From: an uncultured Clostridia bacterium
GTDB taxonomy: Bacteria; Bacillota; Clostridia; Oscillospirales; Acutalibacteraceae
DNA length: 64,000 nt
Assembly (NCBI GenBank): GCA_944385105.1
Contig: CALWVR010000030.1
Location: 48,775 to 112,774, forward strand
Direction: 5' to 3'
Below are positions 8,368 through 17,475 of the stretch, piece by piece; the stretch's first letter is position 1; each line of letters opens with the position of its first letter. Below the pieces are notes generated by a model that was not told where the DNA came from, made no database searches, and saw only the letters and a program-made list of their open reading frames with translations. A program made the position numbers and the translations under genes.

Positions 8368-10419
8368 TTACTTAGCAGGTTTGCACGAGGCTTTATTTAT
8401 GCCATCTAAAATTATATTGACAAACATGTCTATAGCTGTAGTATTTCCACCTATGTGGGTTTTATCTGCTCCCAATAACTGTGGTTGTTTAGAAATCTCA
8501 GCAGCCCAATCTGCAATAGTAACATATGGATAATTATTTCCTATATCTCTTAGATATTGCATAGTTTTATATGACTTCCAAGATTCGTTCCAGTGCCCAT
8601 CGAAAGGTGTAACAAATATCAGTCGATGGCCTGGATTTATTTCATTAATTATCTTATCAATATACGAATTTGCATCATTGCAACCATTAGTCCCTAATGC
8701 AATTACAACATACTCGCCTAAATTATCCGAGTTCTGTAAATCCATTAATAAACTATAGCCCACCGAAAGGGATCTGCTTCCTTTTGTATCTATGGATGAG
8801 TTTGGGATACATTCCATCAGTTTTTTTCTTGCCCCTAGGGCTACAGAATCTCCAATTATAGTAACCTTTGCATTTATCCTATTTTTAGAAATTGATTCAT
8901 TATTTGTAACCTGTTCTGCTCGTGTTTCTTGTTTTTCTTTATCTGAAACTTTATTGGTATTTTTTAATGAGTCTGAGCTTTTGTCTTCATCAGTATCATT
9001 ACTATCTATTGAAGAATTTGAGCTCTCATTTGGGTTCGATTTTATACTAACAGATTGTTTTTTTGGGGAATCAATCTTTAGCTTTTCAAAGCCATAAATT
9101 CCGTCTTTTTCGAGAAAAGGTTCTTCATTTATATTATCTATACCTATTTTAACCCCTTCTATTTTATCTATGTCTTGAACTATATTTCCAACCATCTGTT
9201 CTGATTCCAGTGCTGAAATTTCTTTTTTGTTATAAAAAACATTAAAACTTGCAAATACACTAAATACAGATACAAAAATTACGGTGGTAGCTGTCATTTT
9301 TTTTCTTATTCCATTAACATTCTTTTCTCTTTTATAAGATGACTTATAAAAAAGAGGCTCAATATTATAAAATACTAAGTTAGACAAAATATATGAAACT
9401 AGGAAAGTAATTAATACTGCACTTGTTTTAGATGCAAAAATATTTGAGAAGATAACAAAAAACGGCCAATGAAAAAGATACATAGGATAAGATATATCTG
9501 CTAAATGCCTAATCAATATAGGTTCTTTATATTTTTTAGGTAAAATTTCGTGTAACATTCTAGTCAATAAAATTAAAATAGCAGTTAAAATTGAAGCAAT
9601 AAAAAAGCCATATTTATAAGTAAAATTACTTTCAAAGTCTACACGTAAGCATAAAATTACTAAAAATACTAGTGAAATCACAAATAAAGGCAACACATAA
9701 TTTTTTATATTATACATTTTCAGTTTTTCAGATAACCTATCTGGAAGCTTTAGCCCAAATAAAACTCCAAGAATTGAACCAACAAAAAATGGATAAATGT
9801 GTGATGTTGTTGCAAAATAGGCAACAGACTTTTCTGAAAAAGTTGATACTAATGACTGCATATGTATATAAGAAATAACTGTAAACAAAGTCGAACTAGC
9901 TAACAGTGCAATTTTAAAAGCTTTTAGGTTATTTGCAAATTTTGAAATAATAAACAATAAAAAGGCACAAAATATTCCCCAAAGTAAATAATATTGAAAT
10001 TCTAATGATAATGACCATGTATGAATATATAAATGTGGTAAGAGTTGAGACTCATAGGTGCCTCCTTTTATTATTTCAAAATAGTTTGTAACAAAGCCTA
10101 ATGCTGCTGCTACTTGTTTATTTATATTTACTGTAAAATCAGGAGATATTAATTTAATAAAGGGTAATGTGAAAAATATAGAGAAAAAAAGTGACGGAAA
10201 AATTCGACTAAACCTTCTTTTTATATAAGGGAAAAATTTAAAGTCACCTTTATTTTCAATTTCTAAGATTATCAAAGACGTAATCAAATATCCTGAGAAT
10301 GTAAAAAATACATCTACTCCAAAAAAACCACCTGGCAATTTTTCTTTAAAAAAATGATAAGTAAGAACTAAAAAAAGGCCTATAACTCGTACAACATTAA
10401 TAAATCTTATTCTTTCCAA
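8368..10419 (-). CDS. OatA-type acyltransferase with C-terminal SGNH hydrolase domain
   Basis: 683 aa. Residues 1-380 form an acyltransferase-3 membrane domain with about ten to eleven helices (early motif FRF/LVLTYHFF near residue 17 with the catalytic-type His, then GFFGVDVFFTFSGYL). Residues about 400-510 are a Ser/Asn/Glu-rich extracellular linker. Residues about 515-683 are an SGNH esterase-like domain with GDSVALG (Ser), ALGTNG (Asn) and DKTHIGG (Asp, His). This layout is that of peptidoglycan O-acetyltransferase OatA and surface-polymer acyltransferases; the acceptor cannot be read from sequence. TTG start directly after the TAA of the MORN gene (TAATTG), with GGAAGGAGAG upstream, so it is translationally coupled. 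Confidence 0.88.
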   Translation of the reverse strand: MERIRFINVVRVIGLFLVLTYHFFKEKLPGGFFGVDVFFTFSGYLITSLIILEIENKGDFKFFPYIKRRFSRIFPSLFFSIFFTLPFIKLISPDFTVNINKQVAAALGFVTNYFEIIKGGTYESQLLPHLYIHTWSLSLEFQYYLLWGIFCAFLLFIISKFANNLKAFKIALLASSTLFTVISYIHMQSLVSTFSEKSVAYFATTSHIYPFFVGSILGVLFGLKLPDRLSEKLKMYNIKNYVLPLFVISLVFLVILCLRVDFESNFTYKYGFFIASILTAILILLTRMLHEILPKKYKEPILIRHLADISYPMYLFHWPFFVIFSNIFASKTSAVLITFLVSYILSNLVFYNIEPLFYKSSYKREKNVNGIRKKMTATTVIFVSVFSVFASFNVFYNKKEISALESEQMVGNIVQDIDKIEGVKIGIDNINEEPFLEKDGIYGFEKLKIDSPKKQSVSIKSNPNESSNSSIDSNDTDEDKSSDSLKNTNKVSDKEKQETRAEQVTNNESISKNRINAKVTIIGDSVALGARKKLMECIPNSSIDTKGSRSLSVGYSLLMDLQNSDNLGEYVVIALGTNGCNDANSYIDKIINEINPGHRLIFVTPFDGHWNESWKSYKTMQYLRDIGNNYPYVTIADWAAEISKQPQLLGADKTHIGGNTTAIDMFVNIILDGINKASCKPAK

Positions 10420-11208
10420 TTAAAGAACTCTCCTTCCATCCTTCCAAATCCCTGTAGTTTTATTACCGTAGGCATCTATAATAGTACCCGTACCGTTAAA
10501 TACACCCTCTTTAAATGCACCGTCATAAGTCCAACCATCACTCGCTGTGTATACACCCATCCCTTCTGGTAATCCATTTATAAATTCCCCCTCATAACGT
10601 GCAGAATTGAATGTATATATTGCCGTATCTGTAAATAATCCATTATTTAAATAGCCTTTATAAATTACTGTTCCATCCTTGCTACAATAAGTCCCATACT
10701 TATTTGCAAGTCCATGTAAGAACATACCTACATACTTACTACCATCCGAATAAATGAAAGTACCTTTTCCACACTGACCAGTTTTATCAAATGTACCATT
10801 ATAACTCCACCCTTTAATATTCTTATAATCTATTTCATTATTTTCCATAAGTAAAGCCTTACCATTATCCGCTATTAACTCACCATTAATTATGTCACCT
10901 TTTTCAAAAATCCCTTTTAAAGACCAATTATCTACACTTTTATAAGTAAAGTTTCCATTAAACACCCCATCTTTAAATAATCCATCATAAAATGACCCGT
11001 CTTTTAAAATAATCTTACCTTCACCTTCAAATTTTCCATCTAGAATTTTTCCAGTATAAGAGAAGTCACCCAAATCATAATTTTTATCTGCCACACTTTT
11101 TACAAAGCATTTATCAAACAGACCAAGAGAATAGCTTGCACATAAAAAAATAAAAATCATAAAAATGTAATATAAATATTGTTTTTTTTTTAATAAATTG
11201 AAAAGCAT
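10420..11208 (-). CDS. Membrane-anchored MORN-repeat protein
   Basis: 262 aa. A basic N-terminus and one transmembrane helix (about residues 11-30) are followed by roughly eight MORN-like units of about 23 residues with the Y-x-G-x-F ... G-x-G-x-Y pattern (for example YEGEFINGLPEGMGVY and YDGAFKEGVFNGTG). It probably displays a long beta-hairpin array outside the membrane; function unknown. ATG with AAGGAG eight bases upstream. It shares an operon with the OatA-type acyltransferase, which suggests a common role in envelope modification (inference). Confidence 0.82.
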   Translation of the reverse strand: MLFNLLKKKQYLYYIFMIFIFLCASYSLGLFDKCFVKSVADKNYDLGDFSYTGKILDGKFEGEGKIILKDGSFYDGLFKDGVFNGNFTYKSVDNWSLKGIFEKGDIINGELIADNGKALLMENNEIDYKNIKGWSYNGTFDKTGQCGKGTFIYSDGSKYVGMFLHGLANKYGTYCSKDGTVIYKGYLNNGLFTDTAIYTFNSARYEGEFINGLPEGMGVYTASDGWTYDGAFKEGVFNGTGTIIDAYGNKTTGIWKDGRRVL

Positions 11209-11265
11209 GAAGATATCTCCTTAAAAATAAAATTATTGTTATAATGTAAGTTACTTTTAAGCAAT

Positions 11266-11294
11266 AGTCTACCACAACCAAATTCATCTGTCAA
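11266..11294 (-). promoter_or_regulatory. Sigma-A-type promoter for the MORN-acyltransferase operon
   Basis: On the minus strand, TTGACA (11294-11289), a 17-base spacer, and TAGACT (11271-11266), about 60 bases before the ATG at 11208. Confidence 0.7.
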
Positions 11295-11524
11295 ACTTAT
11301 ATAATTTTTTTATCAATAACGTTAAAATTAAATTGTATATATACTGGCTATGCATTAAAATAAATTTAAATATGCATAGATATACCTCAAATACTTTTGT
11401 CATAACACCTTTTATATAATAAAACATCTTATATAAGCCATTACGGGCAAGTAGATACCCGTTTTACAGGAAAGCTTGTTAAGCAAAGGAATTGTTGAAC
11501 TAACACACAAAATATTTAATATGA
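11295..11524. other. Gap without a recognisable gene
   Basis: AT-rich sequence with broken short frames on both strands. The part near 11450-11524 may be further debris of the helicase remnant in another frame, but I could not match it to any family. Confidence 0.4.
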
Positions 11525-11956
11525 GATATTGTAAAGACAGTAAAAGAATGGTCATGCCCAACAGAAATATTAATAAATGTAAAAAGCACATTAGGATATT
11601 TGGCAAAGCCACTTGTGATATATAAGGGAACTTTGTATACCAACGTATTTATCTACAAAACCGTTTCAAGAACCATAACCTACAATACAGAAAGAGAAAT
11701 TGCAAAGCATACAATAAGCGCACTTAAAGTTAAATGTAATACCTGGAATATAGACACTTCTCAATATAAAAAGGTTGACACTATCACTCTTACTAACGAA
11801 CAAATGAAAACACTTGATATGGTATTTAAAAATAGTATCTCCATATTAAACGGCAGTGCAGGGACAGGTAAATCGTCTTCTATTCTAGGACTTATAAATC
11901 TTTTAAAAGACAATAAGAAAAGTTTTTTTGTATCTGCTCCAACAGGAAGAGCCGCA
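11525..11956 (+). pseudogene. RecD2-type helicase fragment (central part only)
   Basis: An open stretch of about 144 codons with no proper start (the first possible one is a TTG at 11600) reads into a typical RecD2/TraA-type SF1B helicase junction: the N-terminal beta-strand region (YKGTLYTNVFIY), then LTNEQMKTLDMVF, Walker A NGSAGTGKSSS and motif Ia APTGRAA. Homology stops abruptly at about 11956, just before the tRNA terminator, and everything after motif Ia is missing. A full protein would be over 700 aa. It lacks both ends and the catalytic motifs, so it is a decayed remnant, perhaps of a mobile element or a deleted chromosomal gene beside the tRNA locus. Confidence 0.75.
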
Positions 11957-11977
11957 CCACAATGCAATCCATGCACA

Positions 11978-12013
11978 TTACAACAAAAAAACGCTCGGTA
12001 ATACCGAACGTTT
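11978..12013 (-). terminator. Terminator of the tRNA operon
   Basis: Minus-strand hairpin ACGTTCGGT-ATT-ACCGAGCGT (one G-T pair) followed by seven T. It ends the tRNA operon 4-5 bases beyond the tRNA-Lys CCA. Confidence 0.9.
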
Positions 12014-12017
12014 ACTA

Positions 12018-12093
12018 TGGTGAGCCATCGGGGATTCGAACCCCGGACACCTTGATTAAAAGTCAAGTGCTCTGCCAACTGAGCTAATGGCTC
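12018..12093 (-). tRNA. tRNA-Lys (anticodon TTT)
   Basis: 76 nt with CCA encoded. Acceptor GAGCCAT pairs ATGGCTC, discriminator A. Anticodon loop CTTTTAA and T-loop GGTTCGAATCC are present. Last gene of the tRNA operon. Confidence 0.97.
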
Positions 12094-12107
12094 ATATGAA
12101 TAATTAA

Positions 12108-12182
12108 TGGCTGGGATGGCTGGATTCGAACCAGCGAGTGACGGAGTCAAAGTCCGTTGCCTTACCGCTTGGCTACACCCCA
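12108..12182 (-). tRNA. tRNA-Gln (anticodon TTG)
   Basis: 75 nt with CCA encoded. Acceptor TGGGGTG pairs CATCCCA with discriminator G, typical for Gln. Anticodon loop CTTTGAC; TTCGAAT in the T-loop. Confidence 0.97.
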
Positions 12183-12196
12183 ATATAATTATTTAG

Positions 12197-12274
12197 TGGG
12201 GTGGATAATCGGATTCGAACCGACGATCTCCAGTGCCACAAACTGGCGCTTTAACCAACTAAGCTATACCCACC
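12197..12274 (-). tRNA. tRNA-His (anticodon GTG)
   Basis: Acceptor GTGGGTA pairs TATCCAC, with the His-specific extra G at -1 opposite discriminator C, and CCA encoded. Anticodon loop TTGTGGC. Confidence 0.97.
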
Positions 12275-12277
12275 ATA

Positions 12278-12354
<77 letters not shown>

Positions 12355-12366
12355 ATAGAAAATAAG

Positions 12367-12440
12367 TGGAGCGGGTGATGGGAATCGAACCCACGCGACC
12401 AGCTTGGAAGGCTGGAGTTCTACCATTGAACTACACCCGC
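12367..12440 (-). tRNA. tRNA-Gly (anticodon TCC)
   Basis: 74 nt with CCA encoded. Acceptor GCGGGTG pairs CACCCGC. Anticodon loop CTTCCAA. First gene of the five-tRNA operon. Confidence 0.97.
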
Positions 12441-12458
12441 ATCTCATCGACGAGTTAT

Positions 12459-12488
12459 ATTCTACCACATATCCCGTCGAAAAGTCAA
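12459..12488 (-). promoter_or_regulatory. Promoter of the tRNA operon
   Basis: Minus strand TTGACT (12488-12483), 18-base spacer, TAGAAT (12464-12459), about 20 bases upstream of tRNA-Gly. Confidence 0.75.
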
Positions 12489-12553
12489 TACTATTTTAAA
12501 AATTTTTTTATTTTTATTTTTTGCATACTAAAATTATTTATTCAACAGCATAA

Positions 12554-14827
12554 TTAATTAATTTCTACCAAAATATCATCATTGCATACCTTTAATATAA
12601 TAAACTTAGCTTCTATATTTTCTTTACTTATCAATTGATGTGCTATCTTATCTTCAACCTTTCTTCTAATAGTATTTCTCAAATCTCTTGCTGAATTCTT
12701 GCCCCCTACAGAATTTTTGGCAAGCCATTTAATTACCTCATCATCATAACTTAAAATCATGTCCTTTTCCTTCAAAGAGTCTATATACTCTTGAAGCATT
12801 AGCTTTGCAATACTTTCAAAATCTTCAACACTTAAATTCTTAAATACTATTATTTCATCAACTCTGCTTAAAAATTCTGGCCTTAAAAACTCTGATAAAG
12901 CTTTATGCGCTTTCTCCTGTGTTAAATCATATTGACTTTTAGCAAATCCCATTGTTCCGTCTTTTTTATCACTGCCTGCATTTGAGGTCATTACTATTAT
13001 AGTGTTTTCAAAATTTACTGTCCTTCCATGAGCATCAGTTATTCTCCCTTCATCAAGTATTTGAAGTAGAATGTTCATTACGTCAGGATGCGCCTTCTCT
13101 ATCTCATCAAGAAGAAGTACAGAATAGGGTCTCCTCCTTATCTTCTCTGTAATTTGACCAGACTCATCATAGCCAACATATCCTGGAGGTGCTCCTATGA
13201 TTCTTGAGACTGAGTGTTTCTCCATAAATTCAGACATGTCAAGCCTAATTAAAGCATCCTTACTATCAAAAAGCTCTTCAGATAGAACTTTTACAAGTTC
13301 CGTTTTCCCCACTCCAGTTGCCCCTACAAATATAAACGAAGCTGGCCTTCTTCTTGGACTTATTTGTACTCTATTGCGCTTTATTGCAGCAGCTACTAAG
13401 TCAACCGCTTCATCTTGACCTATAATTTTCTTCTTCAATTTATCCTCTATTTTATATAGCTTTTCCAACTCATTCTCTTTTACTTTCGAAGAGGGAATCC
13501 CTGTCCAAAGCTCTATAACATGTGCTACGTCATCTTCTGTTACCTGTACCTTTAAAGCCTTATACGACAGCTTTTTCATCTTTTCATTTATCTTAGCCAT
13601 TTGTGAACGCACTTGTGCCAACTTTTCATAGTCGACACTCTGAGTCTCAGGCGGCATAAGTTCTGTTTCTTGAGACTTAAGTTCAAACATTTGTTGAGAT
13701 AAATTATCATACTCTTCCCTAGAAGTATCTCTAAGTGAGGCATAAGCACTCGCTTCATCTAATAAGTCTATAGCTTTATCCGGCAAAAAACGATCTGTTA
13801 TATATCTCTCCGCCAAAATAGCTATTTTTTTTACTAATTCATCCCTTATTTCCACTCTATGATAATCTTCATAGTACTTTTTTATCCCTAGCAACACTTC
13901 TTGTGTATCATTTATTGTAGGTTCATTAATAGTGATAGGTTGAAACCTTCTTTCAAGGGCAGAATCCTTTTCTATATATTTTCTATATTCTGCAAAAGTA
14001 GTCGCACCTATCACTTGTATTTCTCCCCTTGATAATGCTGGCTTCAATATATTTGCAGCATTCATAGAGCTACTTTCTGTATCTCCCGTGCCCACTAAAT
14101 TATGAACTTCATCTATAAATAAAATTATATTTCCTACTGCTTTTATTTCATCTATTAGACCCTTAATTCTACTTTCAAACTGACCCCTAAATTGTGTTCC
14201 TGCAATTAAAGCTGTCAAGTCTAAAAGGTATAACTCCTTTCCCCTTAACCTAAATGGTACCTTTTCTTCAACTATTCTTATAGCAAGAGCCTCAGCTATT
14301 GCCGTCTTTCCTACTCCTGGTTCACCTATTAAACAAGGATTGTTTTTAGTCCTTCTACTTAAAACTTGAATTGTTCTATTTATCTCTTTATCCCTTCCTA
14401 TAACAGCATCTAATTCACCATCTCTAGCCTTTTGCGTAAGGTTATAGCAATAATGTCCTAAATATTTTCTTTTTGATTGCTTTCCTTGATTTTCTCCTGT
14501 TTCCGTTTCTTCGTCGAAGTCTTGCCCTCCTAATGCTGTAGAAAATATGTTATTGAGAAATGGAAAAGTTGCTGCTCCTCCAGATGAAAAATCATACTGA
14601 TCATCAGGATCTATATCCATACCATCCGCATTCATAAGAGACTTAAATTGTTCCGTCATATTATTAATTACTTCGGGAGTTATTCCCATTTGTTCAACTA
14701 TGTCATTCACAGGTTTTAACCCTAATTCTTGAGCACAAACTAAACATAGTCCTTCCGGTTTTGTTCCTCCTTTATCTGTAGTAATAAACACTGTTGCTGG
14801 TCTTTTCTTGCATCGTGAACATAACAT
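12554..14827 (-). CDS. ClpE-like ATP-dependent Clp protease ATP-binding subunit
   Basis: 757 aa two-domain AAA+ unfoldase that should feed substrates to ClpP. The N-terminus is a four-Cys zinc finger (C3, C6, C28, C31), as in ClpE, and the double Clp_N repeat of ClpC is missing. AAA-1 has GEPGVGKT and LFIDEVHNL; a coiled UVR-like middle segment follows (about residues 390-440); AAA-2 has GATGVGKT and LLLDEIEKAH. The MGF tripeptide in the second domain matches the ClpP-docking loop. No ctsR or mcsAB genes are adjacent; instead pgsA lies upstream and the tRNA operon downstream. ATG with AAGGAG upstream. ClpC is the alternative label. Confidence 0.9.
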   Translation of the reverse strand: MLCSRCKKRPATVFITTDKGGTKPEGLCLVCAQELGLKPVNDIVEQMGITPEVINNMTEQFKSLMNADGMDIDPDDQYDFSSGGAATFPFLNNIFSTALGGQDFDEETETGENQGKQSKRKYLGHYCYNLTQKARDGELDAVIGRDKEINRTIQVLSRRTKNNPCLIGEPGVGKTAIAEALAIRIVEEKVPFRLRGKELYLLDLTALIAGTQFRGQFESRIKGLIDEIKAVGNIILFIDEVHNLVGTGDTESSSMNAANILKPALSRGEIQVIGATTFAEYRKYIEKDSALERRFQPITINEPTINDTQEVLLGIKKYYEDYHRVEIRDELVKKIAILAERYITDRFLPDKAIDLLDEASAYASLRDTSREEYDNLSQQMFELKSQETELMPPETQSVDYEKLAQVRSQMAKINEKMKKLSYKALKVQVTEDDVAHVIELWTGIPSSKVKENELEKLYKIEDKLKKKIIGQDEAVDLVAAAIKRNRVQISPRRRPASFIFVGATGVGKTELVKVLSEELFDSKDALIRLDMSEFMEKHSVSRIIGAPPGYVGYDESGQITEKIRRRPYSVLLLDEIEKAHPDVMNILLQILDEGRITDAHGRTVNFENTIIVMTSNAGSDKKDGTMGFAKSQYDLTQEKAHKALSEFLRPEFLSRVDEIIVFKNLSVEDFESIAKLMLQEYIDSLKEKDMILSYDDEVIKWLAKNSVGGKNSARDLRNTIRRKVEDKIAHQLISKENIEAKFIILKVCNDDILVEIN

Positions 14828-14885
14828 ATCTTTTTCTCCTTAAAATTATTACTTCATTTCAGTTGTCCTTCTTTTTAACTCTCTA

Positions 14886-15449
14886 CTACTCTTTACTACT
14901 ACGAGTTATATCCAAGCATAATATGAAATATTTTATTAAAGCAAATATCATCAAAAATGCTGTTATTGATAATAAAATTATTGATAAAAGCGAATTGCTA
15001 ATCCCAAAAATCGCTTTTAATCCTACTATAATTATAACCGATATATAAAAGAAAATCGTAGCTGTTTTTCCATACCACTTTGATGCCGGCAACTCTATTC
15101 CCCTTTTTAGTAGCAGAATTCCTGCCACTAGCATAATTATATCTTTTGTAAGCAAAATTATAACAAGAGGTATAATTTCAGGAAACTTTATTCCCATGCA
15201 AACTACAACTGCCAATAATGTAAGTTTATCTGCCACTGGGTCAAGAATCTTTCCAAGTTTAGTAATTTGATTGAACTTTCTTGCTATTGCTCCATCAATC
15301 ATGTCACTTAATCCTGATATTATCAAAAAAAATGCAGCTATAAAATAATTATCATTTAAAAAATACATTATAAATGGAAATATTATACATATTCTTAATA
15401 CAGACAACATGTTTGGGATGTTTAAATTTTTCCTAATTATTTCGTTCAA
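14886..15449 (-). CDS. pgsA: CDP-diacylglycerol-glycerol-3-phosphate 3-phosphatidyltransferase
   Basis: 187 aa integral membrane enzyme making phosphatidylglycerol phosphate, the first step to phosphatidylglycerol and cardiolipin. The CDP-alcohol phosphotransferase motif is complete: DGAIAR, then G8 residues later and DPVAD (overall D-G-x2-A-R-x8-G-x3-D-x3-D). About five to six membrane helices; normal length for PgsA. TTG start preceded by GGGGGATTAG. Located in a run with cvpA upstream and the Clp ATPase downstream, probably one operon. Other CDP-alcohol transferases are possible but PgsA fits length and motif best. Confidence 0.88.
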   Translation of the reverse strand: MNEIIRKNLNIPNMLSVLRICIIFPFIMYFLNDNYFIAAFFLIISGLSDMIDGAIARKFNQITKLGKILDPVADKLTLLAVVVCMGIKFPEIIPLVIILLTKDIIMLVAGILLLKRGIELPASKWYGKTATIFFYISVIIIVGLKAIFGISNSLLSIILLSITAFLMIFALIKYFILCLDITRSSKE

Positions 15450-15475
15450 ACTAATCCCCCTTTATATAATTTATT

Positions 15476-16156
15476 TTACATAAGATTAAAAAAATTTATG
15501 CTATATAATTGCTTTAATAAATATGTGTTATCTATCGCACTCAATATATAGTCTTTACTTTCTTCCGAAATTACAAGCATCAAAGATTTTACAAATAAAA
15601 AAGATATAAATAAAATTAATATGAACTTCAACGCCCCTATAAATGCTCCCATTAGCCTATTTATAATCGATAGTCCTGAAGGCAAAGATCTCGTTACTTT
15701 TTTCATAAGAATTGTCATTAAAATCATAAAAATAAAAATGAAAACTATAGAGATTAGCACTGATAATACATTAATAAAAACTGGTCTCATATTTTCAGCT
15801 AGCAGTTTCCCTGGCTCTGTTTGATTATTCATAATATAAATAAGATTGTCTTTAGACAAATTAGAAATATGACAAATATTTAAAATGTAATCTGGTATTT
15901 CTTCAATAAATACTTTAACCTTGTCGACTAAATTCATTGACTCTGTGCTCACAAGTAAATCATTTATTTTATTTTGTATTTCTTTACTTATAAAATTATC
16001 GTATAAAATTGTCGCAAAGAACTTAGATAATACAATAGATATAAAAGCTGATACTATCCATATTAGTAATTCTGATAAAGTTATTAAAAAACCTTTTTTT
16101 ATTCCCTTATATATAAAGATAGATGCTAATAAAACTAATATTAAGTCTAAAACCAC
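15476..16156 (-). CDS. CvpA family membrane protein
   Basis: 226 aa with four transmembrane helices (about residues 2-22, 27-50, 105-128, 150-175), matching the CvpA / colicin V production protein family. The N-terminal pattern, a first helix, then KGIKKGFL, then a second helix, is typical. In Firmicutes CvpA-like proteins are linked to envelope stress, but no biochemical role is assigned. GTG start with a GGGCGGTG upstream. Sits between the DUF5711-like gene and pgsA. Confidence 0.78.
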   Translation of the reverse strand: MVLDLILVLLASIFIYKGIKKGFLITLSELLIWIVSAFISIVLSKFFATILYDNFISKEIQNKINDLLVSTESMNLVDKVKVFIEEIPDYILNICHISNLSKDNLIYIMNNQTEPGKLLAENMRPVFINVLSVLISIVFIFIFMILMTILMKKVTRSLPSGLSIINRLMGAFIGALKFILILFISFLFVKSLMLVISEESKDYILSAIDNTYLLKQLYSINFFNLM

Positions 16157-16264
16157 TTACACACCGCCCCTAAAACATGTTACTCTACATATAATATCAT
16201 ATACATACAAAAATTTCAATATCACTCTAATATTTTATTTCAATTTCACCATTAATTTCTTTAA

Positions 16265-17455
16265 TTAAATTCTATATTTTCTTACTTCATTAAGTCCTAA
16301 TATGTAAATACTTTTTCCATAATCCAAGATTATCTTTCTTGCATCCATCCCTACATTAAACTGACCCAGAAGATCTAAAGAAAAATTATACATGTAAACT
16401 TCTCCATAAGATAAACAAGCTATTTTCCCACATTTAATAGAAATTGACTTTATATTGTTTCTCGTCTTTATATTTTTCTCTAGCTTACCTTTTTTATTTA
16501 TAAAATAAAGTTCACTATCACTTCCATCCTCCGATATAGAAAGAGAAAAGACTATTCCATCACTCTCATTTATGTCAAATGCTGTTAACGACTTTCCTTC
16601 ATAATTATAATCACTTTTTGTTCCCTTATATACATTAATCACACTTACAAGTTTATTTCCTACCGCTATAATATTTCCATTTGATAAATACGATACACTT
16701 ATAAACATATTATCATCATAGTCAAATTTTAGCTTTGGTTTACTTTCTTTATAGTTAAAAACATACAATGAAGATGATAAAGTTCCTTCATTCGATGTTG
16801 CCCCTACTGCGGCAACAAGCTTTCCGTTTTTGCTAAATGCTATATCTGTTATATAGTGATTCGCAAAATCATATTTAAAAATTTCTCTATTATTTTTAGC
16901 ATAAATATTCATTTGGCTTAAAAATCCCTTATATTCTGTGACAATCCCATATGTGCCATTGTCACATACGTTAGCAGTAATTATACTATTATCAGCTACT
17001 CCTTTATAGATATTTGATGACCTACTATTTATTTCAAAATTCTTCCCGCCTAAATCATAAACTAATGCTCTGCTCTGTGACGATTTTAATATTGGTAATT
17101 GAAAACCATGCTGCACCCTGTTCAAACGTCTCCCTTTAGAGTTGAAGCATTCAAAACAAGTATCACTGACTAAAGCAACTCCTTTATCTAAATCCTTAAA
17201 ATTTTCACAGTACAAATTTCTACCCACTATCTTATACGGAAAATTAAACGAATTTAAATTTTTTGATGTTACTTCCTTGATGCAAGACTCTATGTTCATT
17301 GGAGAAAAGCTTTCCATATTTACAAGCAAAAATACACAAGCAGAACTTAAAAAAATAATTAGAAATATTCTTTTAAGTTTTTTTTGCTTTATACCATTTC
17401 TTTTCATCAATACAAAAAATAAACTTTTTGTATGCCTAAAGAATGATTTTATCAT
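16265..17455 (-). CDS. DUF5711-like membrane-anchored beta-propeller protein
   Basis: 396 aa. A long basic N-terminus (about 28 residues) and a single transmembrane helix (about 29-46) precede an extracellular region built from repeated beta-strand units (for example NGKLVAAVG, NGNIIAVGN, KIACLSYGEVYMYN), suggesting a WD40-like propeller. This organisation fits the DUF5711 family of Firmicutes, which often lies near cvpA-type genes. No catalytic motif seen; perhaps a scaffold at the envelope. Directly downstream of truA. Confidence 0.68.
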   Translation of the reverse strand: MIKSFFRHTKSLFFVLMKRNGIKQKKLKRIFLIIFLSSACVFLLVNMESFSPMNIESCIKEVTSKNLNSFNFPYKIVGRNLYCENFKDLDKGVALVSDTCFECFNSKGRRLNRVQHGFQLPILKSSQSRALVYDLGGKNFEINSRSSNIYKGVADNSIITANVCDNGTYGIVTEYKGFLSQMNIYAKNNREIFKYDFANHYITDIAFSKNGKLVAAVGATSNEGTLSSSLYVFNYKESKPKLKFDYDDNMFISVSYLSNGNIIAVGNKLVSVINVYKGTKSDYNYEGKSLTAFDINESDGIVFSLSISEDGSDSELYFINKKGKLEKNIKTRNNIKSISIKCGKIACLSYGEVYMYNFSLDLLGQFNVGMDARKIILDYGKSIYILGLNEVRKYRI

Positions 17456-17475
17456 AAATCATCTTCCCTTCAACT

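Noticed and set aside
11412-11612. 66-codon minus-strand frame
   Set aside because: Lies opposite the helicase remnant in decayed sequence with no SD and no recognisable protein pattern.
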